In this document: piece by piece, positions 15,929 to 23,705 of the stretch
How positions within the stretch are numbered: position 1 is the stretch's first letter
How the letters are laid out: every line of letters begins with the position of its first letter
Assembly: GCA_029266415.1 (NCBI GenBank)
Contig: JAQSWW010000070.1
Coordinates: forward strand, 1 to 36,200
Direction of reading: 5' to 3'
DNA length: 36,200 nt
Origin: Actinomycetospora sp.
GTDB lineage: Bacteria; Actinomycetota; Actinomycetes; Mycobacteriales; Pseudonocardiaceae
Notes under the pieces: model-generated
Databases searched by the model: none
Told to the model about the DNA's origin: nothing
What the model saw: the letters and a program-made list of their open reading frames with translations, nothing else
Program-made: the position numbers and the translations under genes

Positions 15929-17292
15929 CAGGACACCCCCGCCGGCTGGCGGCGGTCCGCCAGGAACCGCTCGAAGAAGGCGGTGTCGACGCCGCCGGCG
16001 GCGAACTCGTCGTCGTCGAGCAGCGCCCGGTGCATCGGCGCGGTCGTCACCACCCCGTCGATGCGCAGCAGCTCCAGCGCCGCCCGGGCGCGGGCCAGGG
16101 CGTCGGCGCGGTCGGTGCCGTGCACGACGAGCTTGGCCAGCAGCGAGTCGTAGTGCGGCGGGACGACGGAGCCACCCTGCACGTGGGTGTCGACGCGGAT
16201 GCCGTCGCCGGCGGGCAGGACCACCCGCTCGATGCGGCCCGGCGCGGGCCGGAAGTCGTCGGCCCAGTCCTCGGCGTTGATCCGACACTCCACGGCGTGC
16301 CCGGTGAGCGTGATGTCCTCCTGGCGCAGGCGCAGCGGCAGCCCCTCGGCCACGGCGATCTGCTCGGCGACGAGGTCCAGCCCGGTGACCATCTCGGTGA
16401 CCGGGTGCTCGACCTGGATGCGGGCGTTCATCTCGAGGAAGGAGAAGGTCTGCCGGTCGCGGTCGTAGAGGAGCTCGACGGTGCCCAGGCCCCGGTAGCC
16501 GAGGTGGGCCGCCAGGGCGAGCGCCGCGGCGGCCATGTCCGCGTGGACGTGGTCGGGGATCGCCGGCGCAGGCGCCTCCTCGAACAGCTTCTGGTAGCGG
16601 CGCTGCACCGAGCAGTCGCGATCGCCCAGGGCCACCGCGGACACCCCGTCACCCAGCACCTGCACCTCGACGTGGCGTCCGGAGGCGACGTAGCGCTCGA
16701 GGTAGACCCGCGCGTCGCCGAACGCCGCGGCCGCCTCGGAGACGGCCAGGGCGAGGGTGCCGGGGAGCTCCTCGGCGGACCGGACGAGCTTCATGCCCCG
16801 CCCGCCGCCCCCGCCGACGGCCTTGACCAGCAGCGGGTAGCCGACCTCGGCCGCGACGGCCTGGGCGGCGGCCAGGTCGGCGGCCTCGCCGCCGGGTACG
16901 ACCGGCAGGCCGGCCGCCACGGCGTGCGACCGGGCGGTCAGCTTGTCGCCGACGGCGTGCAGGGACGCGACCGTCGGGCCGACGAACACGATCCCCGCCT
17001 CGTCACAGGCGGTGGCCAGCGCCGGGTTCTCGGACAGGAACCCGTAGCCGGGGTGCACCGCGTCGGCGCCGACGACGACGGCGGCCCGGACCACCGCCGC
17101 CGGGTCGAGGTAGGACTGCGCGGCGGGCGCCGGGCCGAGACGCACTACGCGGTCGGCGCAGCGGGCCGGCAGGGAGTCCAGGTCGGCGTCGGACGCGGCG
17201 AGCACCGACTCGATACCGAGCCGGGCGCAGGTGCGGATCACGCGGGCGGCGATCTCGCCGCGGTTGGCGACGAGCAGGCGGCGGATCCTCAC
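15928..17292 (-). CDS. Biotin carboxylase (AccC-like)
   Basis: 454 aa, GTG start whose GTGA overlaps the BCCP stop. It opens with the biotin carboxylase signature 'RIRRLLVANRGEIAARVIR'. Next come 'HPGYGFLSEN' near 82, the ATP-grasp glycine loop 'AVGGGGGRGMK' near 165, 'LGDRDCSVQRRYQKLFEEAPAP' near 230, and the catalytic 'FLEMNARIQVEHPVTE' near 285. It carboxylates biotin on the partner carrier protein using ATP and bicarbonate. Length is typical of a stand-alone AccC, with no carrier domain. Its neighbours supply the carrier (upstream) and the carboxyltransferase (downstream), so the three make a complete three-component biotin carboxylase. Confidence 0.93.
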   Translation of the reverse strand: MRIRRLLVANRGEIAARVIRTCARLGIESVLAASDADLDSLPARCADRVVRLGPAPAAQSYLDPAAVVRAAVVVGADAVHPGYGFLSENPALATACDEAGIVFVGPTVASLHAVGDKLTARSHAVAAGLPVVPGGEAADLAAAQAVAAEVGYPLLVKAVGGGGGRGMKLVRSAEELPGTLALAVSEAAAAFGDARVYLERYVASGRHVEVQVLGDGVSAVALGDRDCSVQRRYQKLFEEAPAPAIPDHVHADMAAAALALAAHLGYRGLGTVELLYDRDRQTFSFLEMNARIQVEHPVTEMVTGLDLVAEQIAVAEGLPLRLRQEDITLTGHAVECRINAEDWADDFRPAPGRIERVVLPAGDGIRVDTHVQGGSVVPPHYDSLLAKLVVHGTDRADALARARAALELLRIDGVVTTAPMHRALLDDDEFAAGGVDTAFFERFLADRRQPAGVS

Positions 17293-17768
17293 GGGGTCTC
17301 CCCCGCGGGCTCCACGACGAGCAGCACCGCGTCGGCGTCGGCGAACTCGCCGTTGCCCGTGCGGAACTCGACGACGGTGCCGCGCACGCCCGCGTGCACC
17401 GACGTCATCATCTTCATCGTCTCGACGATGCCGATGACGGTCTCCTCGTCCACCGCGTCGCCCACGTCGACGAAGGGCGGCGCGCCCGGGGCGGGCGCGC
17501 GGTAGAACGTGCCCAGTAGCGGCGGGTGCACCGCCACCGTGCCGTCGGGCAGGGCCGCGCGGGCGCGTTCCGGCTCGGCGGCGACCGCCGGCTCGGCGCT
17601 GCCCTCGAGTGCGGGCTCCCGGAGCACCCGGTGCTCGGCGGTCCAGCCCGCCGCGCCTTCCCGGCGCACGGTCAGGGTCAGGTCGGCCAGCTCCAGGTGC
17701 AGCTCGTCGAGGCCGCTGGAGTCGAGGGCGCGCACGACGTCGCGGACGTCGTCCGGGGTGAGGTCCAC
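17289..17768 (-). CDS. Biotin carboxyl carrier protein (AccB-like)
   Basis: 159 aa from the GTG at 17768. An in-frame CTG at 17777 would give MSTVDLTPDD and overlap the previous stop as CTGA; this is a real alternative because GTGA overlaps are the rule in this operon. The N-terminal part (about 1-80) is a charged linker ('LTPDDVRDVVRALDSSGLDELHLELADLTLTVRRE', then Ala/Glu-rich). The C-terminal 80 residues are the biotinyl domain: 'PPLLGTFYRAPAPGAPPFVDVGD' and 'GIVETMKMMTSV' with the biotin Lys119, then 'GTVVEF' and 'LLVVEPAG'. The site reads ETMKMM, as in AccB. It carries CO2 between the biotin carboxylase and the carboxyltransferase. Confidence 0.9.
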   Translation of the reverse strand: MDLTPDDVRDVVRALDSSGLDELHLELADLTLTVRREGAAGWTAEHRVLREPALEGSAEPAVAAEPERARAALPDGTVAVHPPLLGTFYRAPAPGAPPFVDVGDAVDEETVIGIVETMKMMTSVHAGVRGTVVEFRTGNGEFADADAVLLVVEPAGETP

Positions 17769-17773
17769 GGTGC

Positions 17774-18847
17774 TCAGGCCCCCGACCGGGGCTTGCCGCT
17801 CAGGGCGTTGAGGACGTGGTCGTACGCCCGCGGCGTCGGCGTCGCCACCCGCGCGGCGGCCGCGTCCTTCTCCGCCCACACCGTCTCCGGCCGGCTCTGC
17901 AGCAGCACAATGGCCTCGCCCGGCGACGCCGTCCGAGACACCGCCCACTCGATGTCCTGCGGGCAGCCGTGGTGTGCCTCCACGGTGCGCGCGACGGCGA
18001 CCAGCTCCGCGATCTCCTCGTCGCTCACCGACGGGGCGTCGCGCAGGTCGTCCGGTACGTCGTCCTCCAGGACGCCGTCGCCGGCGGGGTCGGGCCGGTG
18101 CCACCGGGTCTTGGTCGCGACGGTCCGCCGGACGATCTCCCCGGTCACCTTGCTGACGACGAACGCGTCCGGGGTGACGTCGCCGCTGACCACGGCGGAG
18201 CCCAGGCCCCAGCTCGCGTCGATCGCGACCACCGACCGGTCGCCCGTGAGCGGGCTGCGGGTGAACATCACCCCGGAGCTGCGCGCGTCCACCATCTGCT
18301 GCACGACCACGGCCATCGCCAGGTCGGTCTCGGGGATGCCGCGGCGCCGGCGGTAGGTCACCGACTCGACGCTGTAGAGGCTGGCCCAGCAGCGGCGGAC
18401 GGCGTCCAGCACCCGGTCGGCGCCACGCACCCAGAGGTAGGTGTCCTGCAGCCCGGCGAAGCTGTCGGCGGCGCTGTCCTCGCTGGTCGCGCTCGACCGC
18501 ACGGCCACCGGCAGGTCGTCGGTGCCGCACGCGGCGGCCAGCTCCCGGTGGCCCGCGACGACGGCGTCGGCCACCTCGGGCGGCAGTGGCGCCGACGCCA
18601 CGGTCTCGCGCAGCTCGGCGCACGCGGCGTTGACCCCGGCGGCGTCCCCGGGGTCGAGGGCCGCCACCCGCGCCCCGAGGTCGAGCGCGGCGACCGTGGC
18701 ACCGAAGGCGGTCGTGGTCACCACGAAACCGTCGGGCACGCGGATGCCGGCCCGGCGCAGCTCGCCGAGCCCGGCGCCCTTGCCGCCGACGGCGGACACG
18801 TCGGCCCGCCCCACGTCGGCGAACCGCAGCACGGAGGGCGTGGTCAC
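17774..18847 (-). CDS. PEP synthase-like ATP/pyruvate-binding (ATP-grasp) subunit, PpsB-like
   Basis: 357 aa from the GTG at 18847. It matches only the N-terminal PPDK_N half of PEP synthase: 'VGGKGAGLGELRRAGIRVPDGFVVTT' at 18-43, 'PVAVRSSATSEDSAADSFAGLQDTYL' near 120-145, 'RSSGVMFTRSPLTGDRSVVAIDASWGLGSAVVSG' near 200-235, 'CPQDIEWAV' near 300 and 'IVLLQSRPETVW' near 315. These are the ATP-binding residues that phosphorylate the mobile His domain. Its partner, the upstream 560-aa protein, carries that His domain. The same split is found in phenylphosphate synthase (subunits of about 612 and 364 aa). Rifampin phosphotransferase and PEP synthase carry the parts on one chain. Confidence 0.85.
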   Translation of the reverse strand: MTTPSVLRFADVGRADVSAVGGKGAGLGELRRAGIRVPDGFVVTTTAFGATVAALDLGARVAALDPGDAAGVNAACAELRETVASAPLPPEVADAVVAGHRELAAACGTDDLPVAVRSSATSEDSAADSFAGLQDTYLWVRGADRVLDAVRRCWASLYSVESVTYRRRRGIPETDLAMAVVVQQMVDARSSGVMFTRSPLTGDRSVVAIDASWGLGSAVVSGDVTPDAFVVSKVTGEIVRRTVATKTRWHRPDPAGDGVLEDDVPDDLRDAPSVSDEEIAELVAVARTVEAHHGCPQDIEWAVSRTASPGEAIVLLQSRPETVWAEKDAAAARVATPTPRAYDHVLNALSGKPRSGA

Positions 18848-18898
18848 GGCGTCTCCCGCAGCACGGAGGGCGTGGTCACGGCGTCTCCCGCAGCACGG
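18824..18898. repeat. 32-bp tandem duplication at a gene junction
   Basis: The 32 bases at 18824-18855 are repeated exactly at 18856-18887, and the first 11 bases of the unit (CCGCAGCACGG) recur at 18888-18898. The repeat spans the end of the phosphohistidine gene and the start of the ATP-grasp gene. Each full unit contains the stop/start quadruplet GTGA read on the minus strand. Because 32 is not a multiple of three, the extra copy creates a short reading frame rather than extending either protein. Confidence 0.9.
18844..18879 (-). CDS. 11-codon mini-ORF bridging two coupled genes
   Basis: Minus strand, GTG at 18879 to TGA at 18846-18844, encoding MTTPSVLRETP. Its GTG overlaps the stop of the phosphohistidine gene (GTGA at 18879-18876), and its own stop overlaps the GTG of the ATP-grasp gene (GTGA at 18847-18844). 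It begins with the N-terminus of the downstream protein (TTPSVLR) and ends with the C-terminus of the upstream one (LRETP), as expected from the tandem duplication. It probably has no protein function. It may pass re-initiating ribosomes from one gene to the next. Confidence 0.45.
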   Translation of the reverse strand: MTTPSVLRETP

Positions 18899-20558
18899 TG
18901 ACGAGGCCGCGGTCGCCGTCGACCCGTACGCGGTCGCCCGTACGGATCTTCGCGGTGGCCTGGCCGGTGCCGACGACGGCGGGCATGCCGTACTCGCGGG
19001 CCACGATCGCCGCGTGCGACATCGTGCCGCCGATGTCGGAGACGGCGGCGGCGATCTTGCCGAACACCGGGCCCCAGCTCATCGTCTCGTCGGTGACGCC
19101 CCACAGCATCTTCACCGCGGGGTCGTTGAGCGACTCCGGCACCGGGCCCAGGGCCGGCGGCGGCGACCAGCCCGCGAGCGCCTCGAGGATCTGCTTGCGC
19201 CGGCGGACGATCGGCTGCCAGTGCCGCGCGCCGAGCTCGGCGCCGCCCGACGCCCAGGCCAGCGAGACGTCGACCAGCGCCTCCTCCACCTCGAGGTGGC
19301 GCAGGTGGAAGACGTCGTCGGCCTCGGCGAGCACCCCGCGCTCGGCGAGCAGGCGACCGAAGTCGCGGACCTTCTGGAAGAAGCGCGTCGTGAACCAGTG
19401 CTCGCAGTAGAACTTGTGCGACTCGATGTAGGGGAACACCTGCCGGCACAGCCCGAGCATCTGGTCGAACGCGGCCTTCTCCTCGTCGGACCCGAGCAGG
19501 GCGCGGTACTCGTCGGCGATCCTTTCGCGCTCCTGCGCCAGCCGCTCGGTGGGCCGGGTGAGGTCCTCGCCGGCGCGGATCTGCTCGACGTAGCGCGGCA
19601 GCGCGGCGAACGGGACGGTCAGGTCGTCGGCCCAGGACAGGTGGTGGTGGTAGAAGCCGTCACCGACCGAGACGTTGAACCACGGGTCCTTCGCCTCCTC
19701 GAGGGCCGCGAGCCACCGGGCGCCCGCGTCGCCCCGCTCGGCCAGGCCGCTCAGGACCTTGTCCGGCTCGCTGCCCTCGACGAACAGGTCGGCGAGGTCG
19801 AGCTCGACCGCGAGGGCGGCGAGCTTCTTCAGCTCGTCGTCCGGGCGGTACATCGTCACGTCCATCCCGGCGACCATCCGGGCCACGGTCTGGTCGCCCA
19901 TCTCCGGGAAGGCCTGCTGGCAGAACTCGAAGAACACGACGTAGGCGCCGTAGCCGAGCATGAGGAACTCGGTGTGGTGGTGCCACATCGTCGAGTACAG
20001 GTCGATGCAGCGGTGGAAGTTCTCGCGCAGCAGGTGGTTGCTGGCGTACCCGCGCGACTCGAGCACCACCGACAGGTCGTCGAGCTCGCCGAGCCGCGGC
20101 ACCTCGACCGCCTCGATCTCCGCGATCAGCGCCTCGATCCGCGTCTGCCAGCCCGCGTAGAGCTGGTCCCAGTTCGCGTAGTAGTGGCCGGCGCGCTCCT
20201 GGAAGTGGGCCAGCCGCGCCTCGATCTGCGCGGGGTCGGTCACCGGGTTGGCCGTGATGTACACGCGTCCGTTGACGATGCGGTACTCGATGCCCATGGT
20301 CGTCGGGAAGCTGAACAGCCGGGCGGTGTTCGCCCCGATCGCGGTGTAGGGCACCTCGGAGGTCAGGCCGTCGAAGGCCGGGACCACCTCGGGGAAGTGC
20401 ATCGAGTTGTAGAACCAGAAGCGCTGGTCGTCCTCGGGCTGGAACCGCGAGAAGTAGGGATACATCTCCTCCCAGCCCTCGGCGCCCGGGACGGCGTCGA
20501 TCTGCGACGGCAGCGGGAAGGACTGGTCACCGGACGGCGGGGACAACGGCGGGGACAT
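18876..20558 (-). CDS. PEP-utilising phosphohistidine subunit, PpsA-like (phenylphosphate synthase alpha-like)
   Basis: 560 aa from the ATG at 20558 (MSPPLSPPSGDQSFPLPSQ), with GAGGAG 6-7 bases upstream. A longer frame to 20687 adds non-coding-like sequence that would run across the regulator's operator. The C-terminal about 80 residues are the PEP-utilising mobile domain: 'DIGGTMSHAAIVAREYG' with phospho-accepting His515, 'MPAVVGTGQAT', then 'GDRVRVDGDRGLVTVL'. The first 430 residues are a helical domain with no PEP synthase counterpart, rich in aromatic and His residues ('FWFYNSMHFPEVVPAFD', 'MWHHHTEFLMLGYGAY', 'GFYHHHLSWADD'), and probably bind the substrate. The C-terminal TIM barrel of PEP synthase is absent. 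Size and order fit phenylphosphate synthase alpha or the RIF-binding plus His part of rifampin phosphotransferase. Confidence 0.82.
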   Translation of the reverse strand: MSPPLSPPSGDQSFPLPSQIDAVPGAEGWEEMYPYFSRFQPEDDQRFWFYNSMHFPEVVPAFDGLTSEVPYTAIGANTARLFSFPTTMGIEYRIVNGRVYITANPVTDPAQIEARLAHFQERAGHYYANWDQLYAGWQTRIEALIAEIEAVEVPRLGELDDLSVVLESRGYASNHLLRENFHRCIDLYSTMWHHHTEFLMLGYGAYVVFFEFCQQAFPEMGDQTVARMVAGMDVTMYRPDDELKKLAALAVELDLADLFVEGSEPDKVLSGLAERGDAGARWLAALEEAKDPWFNVSVGDGFYHHHLSWADDLTVPFAALPRYVEQIRAGEDLTRPTERLAQERERIADEYRALLGSDEEKAAFDQMLGLCRQVFPYIESHKFYCEHWFTTRFFQKVRDFGRLLAERGVLAEADDVFHLRHLEVEEALVDVSLAWASGGAELGARHWQPIVRRRKQILEALAGWSPPPALGPVPESLNDPAVKMLWGVTDETMSWGPVFGKIAAAVSDIGGTMSHAAIVAREYGMPAVVGTGQATAKIRTGDRVRVDGDRGLVTVLRETP

Positions 20559-20648
20559 GGGGGCTCCTCTGCTCCGTGGGCCAGGCGACCACCGCCGCAG
20601 CACGCCCCGAGACCGTCGCCCAGCGGGCGGGGTGAGGCAACACACGTC

Positions 20649-20670
20649 TTCCATCGCATGGAAAGCTTTC
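20649..20670. promoter_or_regulatory. Palindromic operator in front of the IclR gene
   Basis: TTCCAT-CGC-ATGGAA (20649-20663) is a perfect inverted repeat. It is the TTCCA/TGGAA form typical of IclR-family operators. It runs into a second palindrome, GAAAGCTTTC (20661-20670). The pair stands out as AT-rich in GC-rich DNA. It lies 4-25 bases before the IclR start and about 90 bases upstream of the operon start, so it could serve autorepression and control of the divergent operon. Confidence 0.7.
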
Positions 20671-20674
20671 GCGC

Positions 20675-21460
20675 GTGCCGCGCCCACCGATCCGCACCGC
20701 GCCCGGCCGGTCGGCGACGTCCCGGGCGCTGTCGGTGCTCGACGCGTTCGACGAGCGCCACCACACGCTGACGCTCGCCCAGATCGCGCGGCGGACGTCG
20801 CTGCCGGTGGCCACCGCGCACCGTCTGGTCGGCGAGCTCTGCCGGGCGCGGCTGCTACGCCGGCGACCGGACGGGAGCTACGAGGTCGGCGCGCGGGTCT
20901 GGCAGCTCGGGCTCCTCGCGCCGCCGACGGCCCTGCGCGAGGCGGCGCTCCCCCACCTCCAGGACCTGGTCATCACCACCGGCCACACCGTCCACGTGGC
21001 GGTGCTCGAGGGCCGCAGCGCCCTCGTCGTCGAGCGCCTCGCCGGGTCCCGGACCCAGCCCACGCGGCACAGCCCGGGCGGGTACCTGCCGCTGCACTGC
21101 ACCGGCGTCGGCAAGGTGCTGCTCGCCCACGCCCCGCGGGACCTGCGCGAGGAGGTGCTGCGCGCGCCGGCCCGCTACACCCCCTGGACCGTCACCGACC
21201 CCGCCGTGCTCCGGCGCCAGCTCGACGCGGTCGTCATGTCGGGCCACGCGCTGAGCACCCAGGAGCACCACGAGGGCGTGTGGTCGGTGGCGATGCCGGT
21301 GACGGGTCCCTCGGGCGTGGTCGCCGCCCTCGGCGTGCTCGCGCCGCTCACCGCACCCCGGCTCGCCGACGTGCTCTCGCCGCTGTCGGCCGCGGCCGCC
21401 GCGATCAGCGCGTCGACGGTCGACGTGGGCTACGGGGTCGATGCGGCGGACGACGCCTGA
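20675..21460 (+). CDS. IclR-family transcriptional regulator
   Basis: 261 aa, GTG start. The N-terminal winged HTH is at residues 13-75 ('SATSRALSVLDAFDERHHTLTLAQIARRTSLPVATAHRLVGELCRARLLRR'). It is followed by the effector-binding domain: 'LQDLVITTGHTVHVAVLEG', 'YLPLHCTGVGKVLLAHAP' near 140 (the P-x-H-x-T-x-x-G-K motif of IclR ligand domains) and 'GVWSVAMPVTGPSGVVAALGVLAP' near 210. IclR proteins sense small acids or aromatics and usually control adjacent degradation genes. Its divergent position beside the phosphotransferase-carboxylase operon makes it that operon's likely regulator. The start overlaps no other gene; the end is 6 bases from the XRE gene stop. Confidence 0.92.
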   Translation: MPRPPIRTAPGRSATSRALSVLDAFDERHHTLTLAQIARRTSLPVATAHRLVGELCRARLLRRRPDGSYEVGARVWQLGLLAPPTALREAALPHLQDLVITTGHTVHVAVLEGRSALVVERLAGSRTQPTRHSPGGYLPLHCTGVGKVLLAHAPRDLREEVLRAPARYTPWTVTDPAVLRRQLDAVVMSGHALSTQEHHEGVWSVAMPVTGPSGVVAALGVLAPLTAPRLADVLSPLSAAAAAISASTVDVGYGVDAADDA

Positions 21461-21466
21461 GCGCGC

Positions 21467-22264
21467 TCACCCCGGGCGGTCCACGGCGTCGTCGAGGCGC
21501 GCACCGAGGGTGGTGGCGCTCCATGAGGCCAGCAGCGCGAGGGCGTCGGCGGAGGGACTGGCCGGCTCGAGGCCGTAGATCGTGAGGACCAGACCCGGGT
21601 CGGCGGGCAGCGGCATCGTCTCGTAGCCGACCTCGAGGTCGCCGACGACGGGGTGGTGGAACCGCTTGACCCCGGTGTGGTGGAGCCGGACGTTGTGCCG
21701 GGCCCAGCGCACGCGGAACTCCTCGCTGCGGGTGGACTGCTCGCCGACCAGGTCGGAGACGCCGCGGTCGTAGGCGTCGCGGCCGGCGTCGGTGCGCAGC
21801 AGGTTGACCGAGGTGTCGGCCATGGTGTCCCAGTCGGGGTAGAAGGCGCGCGCCGCGGGGTCGAGGAAGCAGAACCGCACGAAGTTCACCGGCCGGCCCG
21901 GGTCCGGCTGCGCCGGGTCGGGGAACAGCGGCGCGTAGAAGGCGTAGCCGAGCGCGTTCGCGGCCACGAGGTCCTGGCGGGCGTTGCGGACGAAGGCCGG
22001 CACCGACATCGCGTCGAGCAGGCGCTGGACCAACGGACGGACCGTGCCCGCGCGCCGGGGCCGGGCTCGCTGCGGGCTGGTGGTGACGCTGCGGTGCAGG
22101 TCGGCGAGGTGCGAGCGCTCGGCCTCGTCGAGCTGCAGGGCACGCGCGATGGCGTCGAGCACCGACTCCGAGACGCCGGCGGCCTTCCCGCGCTCGAGCT
22201 GGGTGTAGTAGTCCACGGACAGCCCGGCCAGCGTCGCCACCTCCTGTCGGCGCAGCCCCGGCAC
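21467..22264 (-). CDS. XRE-family regulator with MmyB-like ligand domain, N-terminally truncated
   Basis: 265 aa from a GTG at 22264 ([20 protein letters not shown]), the first usable start. The HTH is present from helix 2 ('[39 protein letters not shown]'), but family members normally carry about 30 more residues with helix 1 in front. The C-terminal domain is intact: '[39 protein letters not shown]' and '[34 protein letters not shown]', then '[30 protein letters not shown]'. Just upstream of residue 1 the sequence turns into an SDR gene fragment on the other strand. The lost N-terminus is therefore a deletion and not a mis-called start. It is probably non-functional or a reduced regulator. 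Confidence 0.7.
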   Translation of the reverse strand: MPGLRRQEVATLAGLSVDYYTQLERGKAAGVSESVLDAIARALQLDEAERSHLADLHRSVTTSPQRARPRRAGTVRPLVQRLLDAMSVPAFVRNARQDLVAANALGYAFYAPLFPDPAQPDPGRPVNFVRFCFLDPAARAFYPDWDTMADTSVNLLRTDAGRDAYDRGVSDLVGEQSTRSEEFRVRWARHNVRLHHTGVKRFHHPVVGDLEVGYETMPLPADPGLVLTIYGLEPASPSADALALLASWSATTLGARLDDAVDRPG

Positions 22265-22274
22265 CCGTCGCTTA

Positions 22275-22688
22275 ACGGGGCGGCCGACACCGCGCGACGG
22301 ATCGAGGCGGACGGCGGGCAGGCCCTCGCCCTGGGTTGCGACGTGTCGCGCGCCGAGGACGTCGACGCCGCGCTCACGTCCGTGGTCGAGCGCTTCGGGC
22401 GGCTCGACGTCGCGGTCAACAACGCCGGCGTCGAGCAGCCCCGCAAGCCGATCATCGAGGTCGCCGACGACGAGTTCGACCGGCTCGTCGCGGTCAACCT
22501 CCGCGGCGTCTTCCTGACCATGCGGCGCGAGATCGAGCTGATGCTGTGCGGCGGTCATCGCCCAGGAGCCGATCGGCCGGATGGGGCGGCCCGAGGAGAT
22601 CGCCGCCGCCGTGCTGTGGCTGTGCTCCGACGAATCCGCCTTCACCGTCGGCCACGCCATGGTCGTCGACCGCGGCCAGACCGCCTGA
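22275..22688 (+). pseudogene. SDR-family oxidoreductase remnant
   Basis: Two fragments of one classical SDR. The first, from about 22275 to 22550, gives '[30 protein letters not shown]', '[21 protein letters not shown]' with the NNAG motif, and '[18 protein letters not shown]'. The second, in another frame from about 22553 to the stop at 22686-22688, gives '[20 protein letters not shown]' and '[15 protein letters not shown]'. The N-terminal TGxxxGIG cofactor motif and the central Ser and YxxxK catalytic region are missing. The left break coincides with the truncation of the XRE gene, the right one is an internal out-of-frame deletion. Confidence 0.8.
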
Positions 22689-22843
22689 CGCCCGTCGCCA
22701 CCGCGACGCCCAGCGAGCCGACGCCGGAGCCCTCAGGAGTCCGCGGTCCCGGCGTCCACCATAAGCTGGCGCGAACGGTGAGCTACGACGAACCGAGCAG
22801 GAAGTCGAGCACGGATCCGTGGTGGCCGCCCTACGCTGACCCG

Positions 22844-23698
22844 ATGACCGCGCCGATGCCGGCCGCGTTCATCGGCCACGGCAGCCCGATGAACGCCCTC
22901 GAGGCGAACCGCTACACCACGTCCTGGCACGCCCTCGGGTCCGCGCTGCCCCGCCCGCGGGCGGTGCTGGTGATCTCGGCGCACTGGTACATCCACGCCA
23001 CCGCGGTCACCGCCATGCCGCGGCCGCGCACCATCCACGACTTCTACGGCTTCCCGCAGGAGCTCTTCGGTCTCGACTACCCCGCCACCGGCGACCGCGA
23101 GCTGGCCGAGGAGGTCGCCGACGTCGTCGCCCCCACCTGGGTCGGGCTCGACGAGGACAGCTGGGGGCTCGACCACGGCACCTGGTCGGTACTCGCCCAC
23201 GTGTTTCCCGAGGCCGACGTCCCGGTCGTCCAGCTCTCGATCAACGCCCTCAAGCCGCTGGAGTACCACCTGCAGCTCGGGGCGGCCCTGGCGCCGCTGC
23301 GCGAGCGCGGCGTGCTCGTGCTCGGCAGCGGCAACGTGGTGCACAACCTCGCCGGCATGGACCCCCGGCACGCCGACGACGGCTTCGACTGGGCCCGGCG
23401 CTTCGACGACGCCGCCCGCGAGACCATGACCGGGAGCCCGGACGCCCTCCCCCGCCTGCAGGGCGACGCCGACTACGGCACCGCCGTGCCCACGCCCGAC
23501 CACTTCATCCCGCTGCTCTACCTCGCCGGGCTCGGCGCGGCCGCCGGGCAGGGGGCCGACGTGCTGGTCGACGGCTACGCCTACGGGTCGCTGTCGATGA
23601 CCTCGTACACGCTGGGCGACACCGCGGGTGCCGGCCCGTCGACCGACGCGGGGGCCGCGCCGCCGCCCGGGGTGCCGGGCGACGACAGCAACATGTGA
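22844..23698 (+). CDS. DODA-type extradiol aromatic-ring-opening dioxygenase (YgiD-like)
   Basis: 284 aa from the ATG at 22844 ([19 protein letters not shown]). No ribosome binding site is visible; a TACGCT sequence 12 bases upstream could be a -10 of a leaderless transcript. It is a LigB-like fold with conserved metal and acid/base His residues: His12 in 'FIGHGSPMN', His47 in 'VISAHWY', '[10 protein letters not shown]' near 105, 'GSGNVVHNL' near 165 and '[13 protein letters not shown]' near 225. YgiD relatives cleave DOPA at the 4,5 position; the true substrate here is unknown. A Gly/Ala/Pro-rich tail (last 25 residues) is not conserved. It ends 8 bases from the end of the convergent mmsA. 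Confidence 0.9.
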   Translation: MTAPMPAAFIGHGSPMNALEANRYTTSWHALGSALPRPRAVLVISAHWYIHATAVTAMPRPRTIHDFYGFPQELFGLDYPATGDRELAEEVADVVAPTWVGLDEDSWGLDHGTWSVLAHVFPEADVPVVQLSINALKPLEYHLQLGAALAPLRERGVLVLGSGNVVHNLAGMDPRHADDGFDWARRFDDAARETMTGSPDALPRLQGDADYGTAVPTPDHFIPLLYLAGLGAAAGQGADVLVDGYAYGSLSMTSYTLGDTAGAGPSTDAGAAPPPGVPGDDSNM

Positions 23699-23705
23699 TG
23701 CGACC

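Noticed and set aside
18824..18898. CRISPR-like direct repeats.
   Set aside because: The two 32-bp copies are directly adjacent without spacers and lie inside a gene junction.
18876..20558. Calling the 560-aa protein a PEP synthase or pyruvate phosphate dikinase.
   Set aside because: The C-terminal PEP/pyruvate TIM barrel is absent, the ATP-grasp domain is a separate gene, and the first 430 residues do not look like PEP synthase.
13603..20558. Known acetone carboxylase (AcxABC) or acetophenone carboxylase.
   Set aside because: Those enzymes are hydantoinase-like and biotin-independent; none of their subunits is present here.
22275..22688. Functional SDR gene with alternative start.
   Set aside because: Both the cofactor motif and the YxxxK catalytic region are missing and the two fragments are in different frames.
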